This document shows positions 10,819 through 23,400 of a DNA stretch of 64,000 nucleotides, piece by piece (the stretch's first letter is position 1; each line of letters begins with the position of its first letter). The DNA comes from Rosellinia necatrix (taxonomy: Eukaryota > Ascomycota > Sordariomycetes > Xylariales > Xylariaceae). The notes below the pieces were generated by a model, which was not told where the DNA came from, made no database searches, and was given only the letters and a program-made list of their open reading frames with translations. The stretch spans positions 248,001-312,000 of the forward strand of contig JAGYVD010000009.1 of the NCBI GenBank assembly GCA_021209875.1, given 5' to 3'. The position numbers and the translations under genes were made by a program.

Positions 10819-11967
10819 ATGGCTGGCTTCTATCCACTTGCATTATTAGTCGGAGTAATTCCCACACTTGTTGTATCCCAACAGTGTGATCTTCAATTCG
10901 ACGGCCGGGTGCCATCCGATTTTGCTGCTGCTACATTTAACACGGGAAATGGGGTTTTCGATCCGAATAATGTTGTTGGCCAAGGTATAATACTACTCAT
11001 CTCATCCCACGTAGCACGCGGATAGGAATACTAACAGGAGCAGGGTTGAGCCTTGGCTCAGTGGTTCAGATTCAGGATTCGTTATCATCGCTTGTAGGCA
11101 GCACACGTTGCTTCCCATATTCTCTACTCACCCGCTTACGTTTGTGTGTTATGTGAGGACAGTTCGATGTTGGTACCAATCCAGTGGAAGTCACTATCAG
11201 GCAAGACCATAGCTCAGCGTTGGAGAGATTGTAGGTATGCTAATAGCGAAACAGTGATGATTCGATATTTGCGCCAAGTGCGGATAATGTGCAAACCGGA
11301 TTTCGGAGGGCTGAGTTGCTTATAGCTAGCAACGATGGGACCGACGCGTCAACAACAGGGGTGAAAACGCTTCACTTCAGCATTATGAAAGATACGAACC
11401 GCCCATTGAATCTCACTCACGAGTACCAACTTGTGTTTCTAGAGAGCAATGATTTTAGTACAAATCAAATTGTGTTGAAGACGGGGTCGATTCTGGGTGC
11501 AAATACGGCGGACCCGGACACGTTGCAGCTATTTGGTAATGTGAACGCGAATCCGGTGCAGACACTGTTTAGCGTGCCTTTCACCGAAGATGTATTCCAT
11601 AACTTCGCTGTCACGCTCGACTTCGATGCTTTGTGAGTATTATAAAGCCATGAGCCCCGAATCCCCAGCTCCACCCCATGCTCTGAGCCCTAAGCCCGAC
11701 GTCACAGCTGACTAACGTGAACTATCTAGAACTACCCAAGTGTTTTATTCGCAAGGCGTTGACGCGCTTGTCGCACAGACCGAGGCACTCGCCAATGATG
11801 TCAGTGGGCAAGGGCAATTCCATTTTGGCGTCTTGAAGAAGGGTCTCAACGGCGGCGATGATATTGTAAAGAACGGAGAACAGGAGCCGGGGATTGACGA
11901 AGGCGTCATCTTTGGGGGAATCTTTGAGGAAGATAGCTCCGACGGGTGCATTACCTTGTCGGTGTAG
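10819..11967 (+). CDS. Secreted glycoside hydrolase family 131 beta-glucanase
   Basis: Five exons, 10819-10984, 11044-11093, 11163-11200, 11255-11632 and 11730-11967, join to 289 residues. Introns are 59, 69, 54 and 97 nt. Intron 3 has a GC donor (CAG then GCAAGA) and acceptor ACAG. Residues 1-20 form a signal peptide, so mature protein likely starts near QQCDLQFDGRVPSDF. Family hallmarks seen are QCDLQFDGR, SIFAPSADNVQTGFRRAELL, STTGVKTLHFS, HEYQLVFLE, VSGQGQFHFGVLKK and the ending FEEDSSDGCITL. GH131 enzymes act on beta-1,3/1,4/1,6-glucans and are known from plant-degrading and plant-associated fungi. The gene stands alone beside AT-rich DNA. The GC donor is required to keep VTIS joined to DDSIF in frame. 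Confidence 0.92.
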
Positions 11968-12866
11968 ACCAGTGCCGCGCTACCGCTCCCATTGAGCGTA
12001 CAGACCTTCCCTTGGTGAGAGGTGGTAGGGCAGATGTCATCACCGCCGGGTCTAGTTATGTACGGATGGTGAAGTCAGAACAACAGGCTCTCAATGGATG
12101 AGGTGACGAGATCAGACAGTCGGTATAGATACAGATATAGACACCGAAGCTAGTTACATTTTATTTCGTCTTCTGGGCCTCCCACCATCCCACCGCCCCC
12201 ATTTTTCTCACTACACTACAACCCTTGCTCGTCTAACTAGACTAGTGGCGCTTGGCAGACAGGGTGTTAAATGGCAACACATGGAGGGCTGGGAAAGTAG
12301 AACCGCGCTAACCTCTCTTGGTCTCTGTATAGTTGTCTGTGGAGCGAGGTGAAGAGCTCGACTCATGATGTTTGACCTGTATAGCAGTTACTAGATGTAG
12401 ACATCTGTGGTAGAAGAGAGAAGTGGTGTAAGTGGAGGATATAGAGAGTACAGAGTTGGTGTAGGAACTCGTTATGGCAACCCAATTCAAATTGAATTCA
12501 ATTTGAATTCAAATCGAATCCAAATGATTTGGCGGCTAAGCATGGAGCACCAGCGAATCTCGCCATGTCATGTCTGGTTGGGCGGTGGCTGGTCTGTGAA
12601 AAGACCCAACCACCCGTCATCGTCGCCAACACGCACCACCCGAATACCGAACACCCGCCTCGTGCATTAACCATGCCATTGGTCTTAAAACCCCTTGGGT
12701 GCCTAATGTGCACACAAAGCCATGTATCTGCGTCTACAGCCTACTTACTTTATTGTTTAATACTTTTTGCGCACTAATTGGTCGAGTTCGTCAGCAGCGG
12801 AGGAGGCCACCGTCGAGTGTTTTTTTTTTTTTCTTTCTATAGTGTGTACAGCACATCCCATCCAAC
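11968..12866. other. Intergenic region upstream of the DUF3433 gene
   Basis: Contains a perfect palindrome at 12484-12509 and a T-run at about 12820-12831 shortly before the next start codon. No gene seen. Confidence 0.6.
12484..12509. repeat. Perfect 26-nt palindrome centred on GAATTC
   Basis: The 26 bases equal their own reverse complement, built from AATTCAAATTG and its inverse around GAATTC. Degenerate copies (CAAATCGAATCCAAATG) continue to about 12527. Confidence 0.9.
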
Positions 12867-15836
12867 ATGAGTCTCGGCTATGACCATGTCGAACCCAACC
12901 GTACGTCAAGTCAAACCCTTTCGGCATTCGCAGCGGACGCACTCAAATGTGTTTTTCCTTCCGTACGGGCACCAGAACGCTGACATTAGTTTTCCCTCGC
13001 TTGGACAGAGGACGGTAGAAATTACAGCTACAACACGGCAACAAGCCAGCCACAGCCCACAGGTTCCCAGGCGACCATCGTGTACAATCCTCAACCCTCA
13101 CCCGATCCCCGAGGGCGACAGCTTGGTCCCCCTGCATCATCTTCGTCGATGAGCTCAAAACCCTACGCCCCCTCGCCCCCAGAGGCCCCGACGTATAATT
13201 CATATCCCTCAGAGGAAGAGGTCTACGGACCAGAGAGATACGGCGGCCACGGTGCCAATTTCCCCGAATACGCCGCCTCTACCCCGCGGCGGACGCCCTC
13301 CGCGCCCTTTAACCCGGCGCCTTTCATGATGGGAGGCATGCAAACGGACGCCCTGGTGCACAGGGATTTCAAGGACGAGCTTACCAGGGCCGCCGGCACC
13401 GTCACGCCTGGTGTAAGCGATGCGCCGTACATTCGCTATGCCATTGATGCCCTTACACGACAGCAGAGGGAAGAGGCCGAAAATGTGCACGGCAACAATG
13501 CATACTCTAGCAGTGAGGAACACCCTCTCCCATGGACCCAGATCGTTCCCCAGTTTGGCGTCGAGGTCACTCGGCCTCCACCGGCTCACCAACATCCAGT
13601 GGCGGCTCATCAACCTCCCCTTGGTGTCTATCGACCCCCGGTCACCGCCCGGCAACCTCCTGTTGTTGTCCATGGCGAAGACGAGTCTGTGTCAGAAGAG
13701 TGGGAGTCGCCCCTGAAGCCTCTCCCTGCGCGTTTCCCCACGCCTTTCATCACGCCTCTCCCTACGCCTGCCGTAGAAGAGCAGGCACCGTTTGATGAAG
13801 AGCAGCAGCCAGCGAGACCTCGGGAACGAACCCGCCTCGACGAAATATCAGACAACTTCCAGCGCGCCAAAACACTCGTCGAGCAAGGCGCCGTTCCCGC
13901 ACCGGCCAGCGATCACAACCCGCCACGGACAGTGGATGTCTGGCGAGCGCAATCGGATCCATTCTCCCGGTACGACCTGGAGGCGATCGGGTACCAGGGC
14001 AGCACACCGCCTCCACTGACACACAAACCTTGGATCTTGCGGCCGCTGTCGCTGGCGCTCCTCGGGGCGCTCTGCGTGCTCGTGATAGCGGCCATCATCC
14101 TCTCCGCCGTGTACTCCGTCGGCCGCGACGGCTTCACCGCCTACGCCGGCACCATCTACGGCGGCCAGTACCTCCTCTTCCGCGTGCTCCCGCAGCTGAT
14201 CGGCGTCTTTCTGTTCATGTACGCGCAATGCGTCATCGCCGCCGTGTTCCGAGTCTTCCCCCTTTCCGCCATGGCGTCCGACGACCGCCGCGAACGGCGC
14301 AACGCCGTCTTCCTCCCGCTCTACCAGAGGTCGTTCCTGTGGCCGCAGCTGTTCGGCCCCTGGCACGTCTGGGTGCCCACCCTCGTCGTCTGGCTGACGA
14401 GCTTCACCATCCCCCTCCTGAGCAGCCTGTACACCGTAGTTCTCGTCGACGATGTTTGGACGTGGTCGACTGTGCAGGGCGTGGCCTGGACGCTGGTCGC
14501 TATCTACCTATCGTTGCTTGCGTCGGTGGTGATCGTGTTCGTCTACTGGCGGCACCGGCGGACCGGCATGGCCAAGGCATGGGACGTCCGGAGCATCGCG
14601 GACATCATCTTCCTCCTGTCGCAGAGCAACTCGCTGCCCCAGTACCGGGGGCTCGAGACGGCGGCCACGCGCGGGAGCATGGAGAAGGTCCTCGACGGCA
14701 CGGCCGAGAGGCTCGGGTACTGGACGACGCCCGAGGCGCCCGAGAACGCCGTCTTCTGGAGCTTCGGCGTGCCCACGACCGAGGAGGACATCGCGCTCGA
14801 GAAATGGGACAAGAACAACTGGGCCGCGCGGCGCGACGGGTCCCGGCCCGTCACCCTGTCGGACGTCGAGGACCAGAAGGAGCCCTGGGCCGTCCGCCAC
14901 CGCCACCTGCCCTGGTGCCTCCGCGACGGCCCGCTGGTCTCCTCCGTCGTCGCCGGCACGGCGCTGCTGGTCGCCCTGCTCGTCGTCTCGTTCCTCCCCG
15001 CCACCGACATCCGGGCGGGCTTCGTCCCGCGTCTGACGGCCGCCCCGCTCCCGGGCGCCTTCTCGCCCGCGGACTTCCTGTACTCCTTCCTGCCCTCGCT
15101 CCTCGGCCTCGCGCTCTTCCTCGGCCTGCAGACGCTCGAGCTCACGCTGCGCGTCCTGGCGCCTTGGGGCGAGCTCGCGCGCCAGGAGGGGTCCCGCGCC
15201 GAGACCTCCCTGCTCCTCGACTACGCCGCCTGCCTGCCGTGGCAGGCCACCCTCAAGGCCGTCCGGCTCCGGCACTGGCGCGTCGCCCTCGTCACCTTCC
15301 TCGCGCCCCTGTCCGCGCTGCTCCCCGTGCTCGGCGGCGGTTTGTTCATGGCGCTGACGCCGCCGTCGGGCGTCGTGCGCGTGTACCCCAACGTCGCCAT
15401 CTTCGGGGTCCTGCTGGCGCTGCTGTTCTTGTACCTCGGGGCGCTGGCCTCCCTCGTCCCGGGCCGCGCGCGCCTCCGCCTCCCGCACGCCGTGACCTGC
15501 CTCGCCGAGGTCATGAGCTTCTGCTGCAACGAGCAGCTGCGCACCGACGACGCCTTCGACCTCCACCACCTCCACCACCACCAGGCCGGCAGGACGATCG
15601 TCAGGCGCCGCGACCTCGAACAGGCCCTCGATTGCGGCCTCGACCGGCACCGCCAGGGCCGCTGGACCTTCGGCGCTGGCATGGACAACGAGGAGCGCAT
15701 CGGCATCAAGCGACACAGCAGGCTCACCGTCAACGCCGCCAAGGCTCACCACTACGACAAGCACGTCCGGGGGAAACCTATCTCGGCGCCCTTGCTGCAC
15801 GGAAGCGGGCCGTTGTTTAACGGCCAGTACTCGTAG
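12867..15836 (+). CDS. Large DUF3433-type polytopic membrane protein
   Basis: Exon 1 is 12867-12900 (MSLGYDHVEPN) and exon 2 is 13009-15836, separated by a 108-nt intron (GTACGT...GACAG). Together they give 953 residues. Residues 1 to about 340 are disordered and Pro/Ser/Glu-rich. The rest has two similar membrane blocks. Block one begins PWILRPLSLALLGALCVLVIA and continues through GQYLLFRVLPQLIGVFLFMY, then several more helices. Block two begins SSVVAGTALLVALLVVSFLP and repeats the pattern. Between them is a loop with WDVRSIADIIFLLSQSN, typical of the fungal DUF3433 family. Function is unknown in the family; a plasma-membrane or endomembrane location is inferred. The gene is much more GC-rich than the flanks, with strong C/G third positions. 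Confidence 0.85.
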
Positions 15837-18800
15837 CGGTCTTATTCTCATTCTCCTATTATTTATTTATTCACTTATTTATTTTAGAGTTAAAGCGTTT
15901 TAGCGAGAGGTCAGGATGTGATGGAACGTACGCATATGCATTTCAATCTTACGGTGGGAATTTGGTGCATTGGTTTTTTTTTTTTTTTTTTGATGGCCAG
16001 GGGTTAATGCCGGGGGTGACATAGTGGGATACATGAGATTATCTGGTTTATGAGTTACGCAGTACCGGTTTTGGGGTGTGGGTTTCTAAGTTCATGAATG
16101 AACGAGGCGTCAGGATTATGGCGTTATGAGATTTAGACTGATCTTGTTATGAGAATACGACGATGGCTTTGCGAAAAGTCAATACATAATTGAGCATAAT
16201 TTATCAGAGTTGGTAATTAAACATCCTTTATCTCCTCGTCTAAACTTCACTGCACAATTCACCGAAAGTAGTTGCTTGGGACTAAGAGCATGTTTATCCA
16301 CAAACGTCTACATATACCACGGTACATCATACCCATTTTTGATAGTTAACTTATCACAACTATTCCGTCCTGAATACCTTTGAAAATATTGGCACAACAT
16401 TAAAGCAAATGAATATAAATTAGTGAGCGAAGAGAAACAAACACACTTACAGTCCCAGTTTTAGCTTCAGTCCAGCGATTAATATTTTCTGCCATTACCG
16501 CAGGCTTTTCAGGGGACATAACGCTGGACTACTAGCTTATAGTTTAAACTGTCCGTTAGCTAGGCTCTCATACCGAAGTAAAGGGCGCTTGTGACGATCA
16601 ATCCCGGTCTGCAGCTTTATCTGGATGTTTATGGTACCCCGTAATTGCCCTAATAGCAAAGCCAAAGATATCTGGCCGACAGCATGGCGTCCCCGTGCCT
16701 ACGAATATGCTATAGTGACATACGGTACTGTATAACTTAACTATGCAGACCGATTATAGCCATATTCCATTGATAGAACCTATTTTCCCCAGATGTAATT
16801 GCCATTTTTAGACCTGGCGAGCTGTTCTTGCCCCCGGTCCTGTCTTTAAGACTCCCTGGTGTTAACGAATACTCGCTTTTAGTCATGGGTTTTGCAAGTA
16901 GTTATATTAAATGAGAGCGGAGTCGAATGGCCCCCCCGCATCTTATTTAAGGTCCTTGAGTCGGTAACCGTTTACACGCAGTTTATACCTTATGGTATAG
17001 GATTAATTATAATGGAGCAACGATACTATACATATGTTAGATTTAATTTAATAAACTGTTACAGTCATATTTAATCTCTATATTATCTGCCATACAATGC
17101 CGTTGATGCATTCATTATATCTAGTATAATGAGACCGTGTAGAGAATTTTATGCTAGAGATGTAATGTTTTGATATTAATTCAACGTAGTTCGACACTGC
17201 TGACAGATGAGTTAACTTTACTAGAATCCTATCGCGACCATTTTAGTTTACCACGATCTCTCTATCAAGTCATATGAACATCCACACCCTGTGAACAGCC
17301 CCAGGAATCAACCTGCGTAAACTTACCACGGGCTTGAGTAGCGCTCTTAATGTTCATTTTAGAGTTCCGATGCTTAGCCATGGAGTTACCCTTGATACCC
17401 AAGCTCTGTTGGTAAGTCTCTAAGACGCTATTATGATATTCAATAGCCAATTACCACTAAGTATGTTAAAATTGGAGAATGTTGTACTTGTTTAAGGTCA
17501 AAAGGTTCAAATCATGTCATACCAGATCAGAGATTAATCATCTGCCTTATATTTGGGAATGATCGTTAGGGGAATATATATAATATAACACTCCAGGATA
17601 CATGTAACAGTCTGAATTATAACTGTGTAAAAACGCGTAGAAGATGAATTTCGCAGCTTAATAATATACTATTTTTAGTATTATTCATGTGTAAGGATGT
17701 GATAGCGATTGTTGTATTTTCGTTTCGATAATCATGTTAAGCGACGTATACTAAATCCTAGCTCCAACCTGAATGATGGCCACGGTGAGTCAGCAGCGGC
17801 CGTTACTGGGTGGTCAATATTACGAATGTGAGGGAACCCTGAAATTGCAGTCTCTAGGGAGTCGCCTAATATTGATGTACAATATGCATGCCGTCGTGGA
17901 ATTCCATAGGTAATATTTCTAAAATTGCTCAATGCCACCTGCCATTCCAACCGAGCAAATGGAGGTCCACTAAAGCCGAATATTGAGCAATACAGCATTT
18001 GTAGACTTTGATTGTGCCCCGGACATATCAATCAATATTTGTTGCTCTGGGAACACACATGGGCTAGGTAACATCGGTCGGATTTTGGACCCGAGCAAAC
18101 ATAACATCGGTATTTATGTGCATAGTGCGAAATAATTAGGCGGCTATAATAGAGTTTACCCGAGGAGAAGGGCTCCGCTTGGTATGTGTCAGTCTTTCTC
18201 CTCAATAGTCTATAATTTTCTTCTGTTTGAATGCTGCTCTATTGGTGTGGGATGTATTTCGTATAGACTACTTTAGTGTCGCTGAATATTCGATGTATCG
18301 TCCCTGCAATAACTCAATCAGAGTCAAGTCGCCGATGAATATCAAAGTCAGTCTTAGGCCGATGCCCTAAGATCTTAAGACGGGTATGTTTTACAAGTAT
18401 ATCCTACAAAACCCGCGCAATCTTCAAGCCACGGCCGCAAAACCCCAAACCCATACCGTATAAACTTAGTACTATACATACGTTACTGTGTGTGGCTTAA
18501 TTCAATCATGAAACGCACAGTTTTGTTTTCTTTTCAAATCTCGCTACGGCAATAAGACACAGGCCAGAATATACCCCCAAAAGCATCAGCCGCAGTAACC
18601 AACGATGCGTACCCAAAAAAAGAACATAGAGGAACTCCTCAGTGAAGAAGCAAAGAATTGAAAATCAATCCGAGACGCCTTCGCCGTTTCTCCCTGTGGC
18701 AAAAGGAAAAAGCAGATATTGGGGGAGGGGTTTGCGACCCGTATTCCTTTTTTGTTCGCAGCCCTTGATTTTGAAACCGACCGCCGACCCCCGACACGAA

Positions 18801-19156
18801 CGCCGTTATTCTCTTACCCCGACCCAATTCATCACACGTAAGGAATGACAGTTGAAGACATTAGAGCAGCCTGAGAATTTAGAAGAAATTTTCTTTTTGT
18901 ATAACCTGAACGCCGATACCAGTACATGATCTGTATACAGCCGACCAGAGAAAAACAAAAGAAATGTGATGACAGTAAAAGCCGTTCAGTGCATATTTTC
19001 TTTCAGTCATACAAATGTCTTCGTTCCTGGATGTAAAAAGCCATGCGTCGTAGCGAGCGTAAAAACGTAAGGACACATGAACTAGAGTAAAGAAATAGCA
19101 ATAATAAAATCAAAAGCAAAGGCCGACACGAAGGCTAAGCGGCAGGGGATGATGTA
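15837..19156. other. AT-rich gene-free stretch
   Basis: AT-rich sequence with a T-run at about 15973-15991 and no frame of coding character. It probably includes decayed repeat DNA. No RNA gene was recognised. Confidence 0.6.
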
Positions 19157-20431
19157 TCATATCCCCATAAGCCAGAAGATCCGGCCTAGGCTACCGCCAC
19201 GCTTGCGGTCGAGGCCCCGACTATTCCTCGACATATCTTTAGTCGCCTTCGGCGGGGAATCGGACTTCCAGCCTCTGAGACCAGAAGTAACGGTCTTTCG
19301 ATCAGCCGTGTATCGTTTCTCGCTCGCGCTCTTCTTGTGTAGCCCCCTGGCAATCCGCCTGGCGAAGCTCCGGCCATCGCCCACTCCCTCGTCCTCACTC
19401 TCCGAGTCAGAGTCTGGCTCGAATACGGAGATCATCCGCTCAGCACCGGGATGCATTAGAGATAAGTTTGGGAGCGCGGAGGGGAGGAGTGGTGGCAGCG
19501 AGGTCGCTATGCTCTGCGGGGCAGGACCCTTGTTGTTATCCTGAGCCCAGGCCTTCTCTCGGAGGCTAAACGCTGAAGAACTAGGTCTGAGGACCTGGGG
19601 AGGTGGTGGGGCCGGATATGCTGGGGAAGTTGGGGCAGATGCTGCCGTCCTTGCGGCTGTTGATGATGGCAGTTGTTGCGAAGCGATGCTGCTATATGTT
19701 GGACGTGGTGGGATGAACAGTGGATTCATGTTATGTGTCGACTTGCTATGTTTCAAGCTGGCGTTGGGCCCGTTGCCCCTTCGGTATAGTGGTTGTTGTA
19801 ACGGCGAAGGCGATTCAAAACCTAACGATGAGGTGCGTGGAGGGTGTGGATTTCTTTGTACGATAGTAACTGGCGCCTTCGGACACATGGAGTATGTCGT
19901 GATGCTTGCCTTTCGTGGAGCCTGTATCGGTGCCGATTGGTATATGTGGCCAAGTGAAGCTAGTTCTGTCGCCTTTCTGTTCTGTTCTCCGATTGAAATC
20001 CCCGTTGAATTGCCATTTTCGTCATCAGACAGCCGGCGAATTCTCGTCGGGGCAATCCTGAAACAATCCTCGCGCTGTTCAGACGAGGGTGTATTTATCT
20101 GTTGCTCCTGGGCTTGTCGGCATCCCGGTGGCGCTGTACTAGTAGGCCAAAAGCTATCCCATAGTTCACCCGCTGATGCGTTGTAGCTGCTGTCGTCGTC
20201 GAAGGATATATCCGAGTCTGATGCATCTGTCATTCCTGGTACTGAGCCATTTGACGATTGGCTTTCACGAGATCCATGTCGACTAAGCCTAGGATATGAA
20301 AAGTTGGTTCTTAGACTCGACTTTCTTGGTAGCCTGATGTTGATGTCCGTGTTTCCATCTGTGCTCATCCGTTCTGTCCCCTTCAATAAATTCTCTTGTC
20401 GAGAGGCAGCGGAAGTGCGGGGGAGCTCCAT
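19157..20431 (-). CDS. Ser/Pro-rich intrinsically disordered protein of unknown function
   Basis: A single open frame of 424 residues. It is rich in Ser, Pro, Arg and Asn. Visible features are a basic N-terminal Ser stretch (RKSSLRTNFSYPRLSRHGSR), an acidic patch DASDSDISFDDDSS, a proline run (PAYPAPPPPQVL), the acidic FEPDSDSESEDEG, and a strongly basic C-terminus (RRIARGLHKKSASEKRY, SRGLDRKRGGSLGRIF). No catalytic motif, signal peptide or membrane segment is visible. Many Ser/Arg patches resemble kinase target sites, suggesting a regulatory or scaffold role (inference). An internal ATG at residue 22 is an alternative start. Confidence 0.68.
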   Translation of the reverse strand: MELPRTSAASRQENLLKGTERMSTDGNTDINIRLPRKSSLRTNFSYPRLSRHGSRESQSSNGSVPGMTDASDSDISFDDDSSYNASAGELWDSFWPTSTAPPGCRQAQEQQINTPSSEQREDCFRIAPTRIRRLSDDENGNSTGISIGEQNRKATELASLGHIYQSAPIQAPRKASITTYSMCPKAPVTIVQRNPHPPRTSSLGFESPSPLQQPLYRRGNGPNASLKHSKSTHNMNPLFIPPRPTYSSIASQQLPSSTAARTAASAPTSPAYPAPPPPQVLRPSSSAFSLREKAWAQDNNKGPAPQSIATSLPPLLPSALPNLSLMHPGAERMISVFEPDSDSESEDEGVGDGRSFARRIARGLHKKSASEKRYTADRKTVTSGLRGWKSDSPPKATKDMSRNSRGLDRKRGGSLGRIFWLMGI

Positions 20432-23400
20432 GGCTGAGATGATCGACTACGGGGAATTGACCGAGGTCGAAATTGGACCCAAAGTCGCTAGGAAGGGCTG
20501 TGGGGTTTATACAATGGCTTTCAAACGAATTCTGCGTCCTAGAAGATACACCCCAAAACAAGAGAGGTAAGAAACCATATCGGACCTGTCGATCTTGATT
20601 CTCAAGGGCCGACTAGAGCTGGCTACTCCACATAGAGAAAAAGTGAATATAGGAGGGTGACTCAGGAGGTGATACAATCTATCAAAGGGGGGGCAGGAAG
20701 GGATAATAAAGCAGCGCTATTGAGGAGACATCCCCGAGCCGCCTGAGGCGCCCGTCTAATGTTTGCTCATATGCGGGTATGTAAACAGGAAGGAATTCCA
20801 ACGTATAGGTATTGACTTCCAATGGGATGCACTGTATGAGATCTCATATCTTATATTTTTGATCCGATTTGATGGTCCACAACGCCACAAAGGTGCGGCA
20901 ACGGAATGACACCCACCCAAACACAGTTGCCCACAGCAAGCGGACAAACGACCACAGAAAAACCTGACGCAATCACTTATTGCTTATTGGCATGAAGCGT
21001 TCAAAAGAAATGCGTGTACGTTATTCCATGGTTTGGAAAACCCCAAGAGGGCTGTGTTTCCTTTCCTCCGCCGCTACTATTCAGCTATGCAGCTATGCTA
21101 GTCGCTGGGCTTCGTACGGTGAATATCGGATCCCAAACACTATGTTTTTTTTTTTTTTTTTTTTAGAGAGAGAGATGAGGATTTGGAAGGTTTACACAAC
21201 GGAAAGAATGCATCAGTCAATCGATTTTTTTCTTTCTGTACTCCATTCCAGCCACGCACGACGCAAGTAGAACCCATTTCTAGCTAGTACAAGCCGACCA
21301 CTTTGAAATGATGGGCCGAATGGGAGCCTTCTGGGGGGGCACACAGGGAGAAGTGGTACGTTTCACACTCTCTGCACTGTTGAACAGGTAGCCCCAGACC
21401 ACCGTTCCCAAGGGCTCGGAACGCCATGATAGATTGATTGCGCCTATTCTACCCGGCGAGAAGGCTCGGGAGCGTTTTGTTACATAGAAAGTGCACTACT
21501 GTCGGTATAGAGGGCGGGCCGGCACATTCGATCTGAGTCATGTCTATTGATGCCCCCGAGACACCCTAGCGTCGCCGACGTCACCGGTGGCGCCGTGCTA
21601 AAGCCGACGAGGCGTGACTGGAAACCCATTGCGACTTGAGGGGGGCCCGGTAGGTTGGGTGATCGGCGTTATGTGGCTGTTGTGTCGTAGATGTGGTATC
21701 TAGGCACATGCATGTACTAGAGTATCGCAAAGACCGCTTGCTTTGACAAGTCAATTTTTGCGCTTGACTCGGGAATGCCTCCCGAGTTTGTTTTGGCCCT
21801 CTTCGGTTCCGATACACAGATACACATCGAGACAGGGTACCCATATTGTCAGCAATTTTTATCAGTCAGCTTCATACAATTCAATCTAGTCACGTTACCA
21901 CGCCTTGTTAGAGGTGCTTAGACCCCTCAGGCAATACCGGAGGTATCGCTTGATCAATCAGTATTCAAAGTGCAACCTAGTTGGTATAGCATAGGACGAA
22001 CCGCTTGCTTTGCCGGCTCTGCCAGGATCCTCAAGATTCTCTGCCCCTCTTTATCCATTGGGATAAATAATAATGTTCGATAAGAAAGCCCGAGTACACC
22101 ATAGGTAGCACTGTAACGCAGCGCTGTTTTAACCATACCAACTCTTCCCTATTGACCTCGCGGCAGCGTTAGGTGGTAAAACAAGGGAGCTTTGGTAAAG
22201 GAAGGAGAAGGGACCTGGGCGAATTTTGAGGAATAGGAAAATGAGACTAGGACCCGCGAGCACTATGTTATCTATATGGACGTATATCTCATACTGCTCT
22301 TTCTCGGGGATGTAGTAGCCCGCTGCTATTGCTAGAAAAGCGCCGATATGCCGCCTGCCGCCTGTCAGATAATGTATAGCAATGTATGACCGAATGGTAA
22401 TGATATGTGGTAGGAACCGAGGAGAAACCCCTTTAGCGGTTTCGCCTCTTTAAGCATTGTTTCGGTTTCGCTGGCACCATGTTGCAATATTGGTATACAG
22501 TAGGATTAACTCACCTTGTAGCCCCCTGTCCCATAAAACGGAATCTAGTCAGGCTAGGCCTAGTCACACTATATGTCGTTATCCTGTTTGATAACGGGCG
22601 GGTGAGCATCATAGCCAGCAATCGAAAGGGCGTGTCCGTGCGGTTTGACTAATTATTGGGACCGGAGAAAACTTTTCATGGGGATCTTCTGTTCTCTCCC
22701 TAGCATAGCTAGCCGCTTATAAGGTTTACTGTGGCCATATGGATTGTTAGTATGCCTTTACATTCCAACATTACAGAACGTAATAAAATTGTCGATAAAG
22801 AAATATTAGTTCGTGGCATTCCGGGGTGACAACCGTATCAATTCTTGAACATGATGTTCGCTCTTGCGGTGGCTTCTTGGTAATAACCAGAGCGGCTAGA
22901 TGCCCTCAGTTTATCGGATAATGGAAATCACGCAACCGAATCCCTAGAATGTTCAAGATTCCAGCTAAATTTTCGTCCTCGGTCAGGGCTCCAACGTTTT
23001 CCACTCGCCCCAATGTTTGCGTGCAACGGTAGGCTGACTACCCTCGCATTCTCGTAAAGGGGCTATCTAGGGACTTCGAGCTCTGAGTGATGGCACAGTC
23101 TAGAACCTGCATAAGTGCTACCGTAATCCACAATCATCTGCCGCCTCACGGTCGGTTCCATGGAACAAGAGTCGGAATGCACCATGATACGAGGCTGAGC
23201 AGCAAGGTCCAATGTACACGGGGCAACGCTGTTATTCTGGTGACACTGACGCTGGGTGCTTGTTATATACTTCCGAAGGACTGATTCACGAATGAGATAG
23301 GCGTGGTAGCACGGTGTACTTGGTGGGCAATCTGGGAACAGCACTCGTGCTTGTATTTGGCAATATGAGGTGTTCTTGCTACATAGGAGAAGGAGGAAAG

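Noticed and set aside
14030..15820. 596-codon plus-strand frame and 447-codon minus-strand frame (14508-15851) within the DUF3433 gene
   Set aside because: Shadows of the GC-rich DUF3433 exon; the products are Arg/Pro/Ala-rich with no domains, while the chosen frame gives clear membrane helices.
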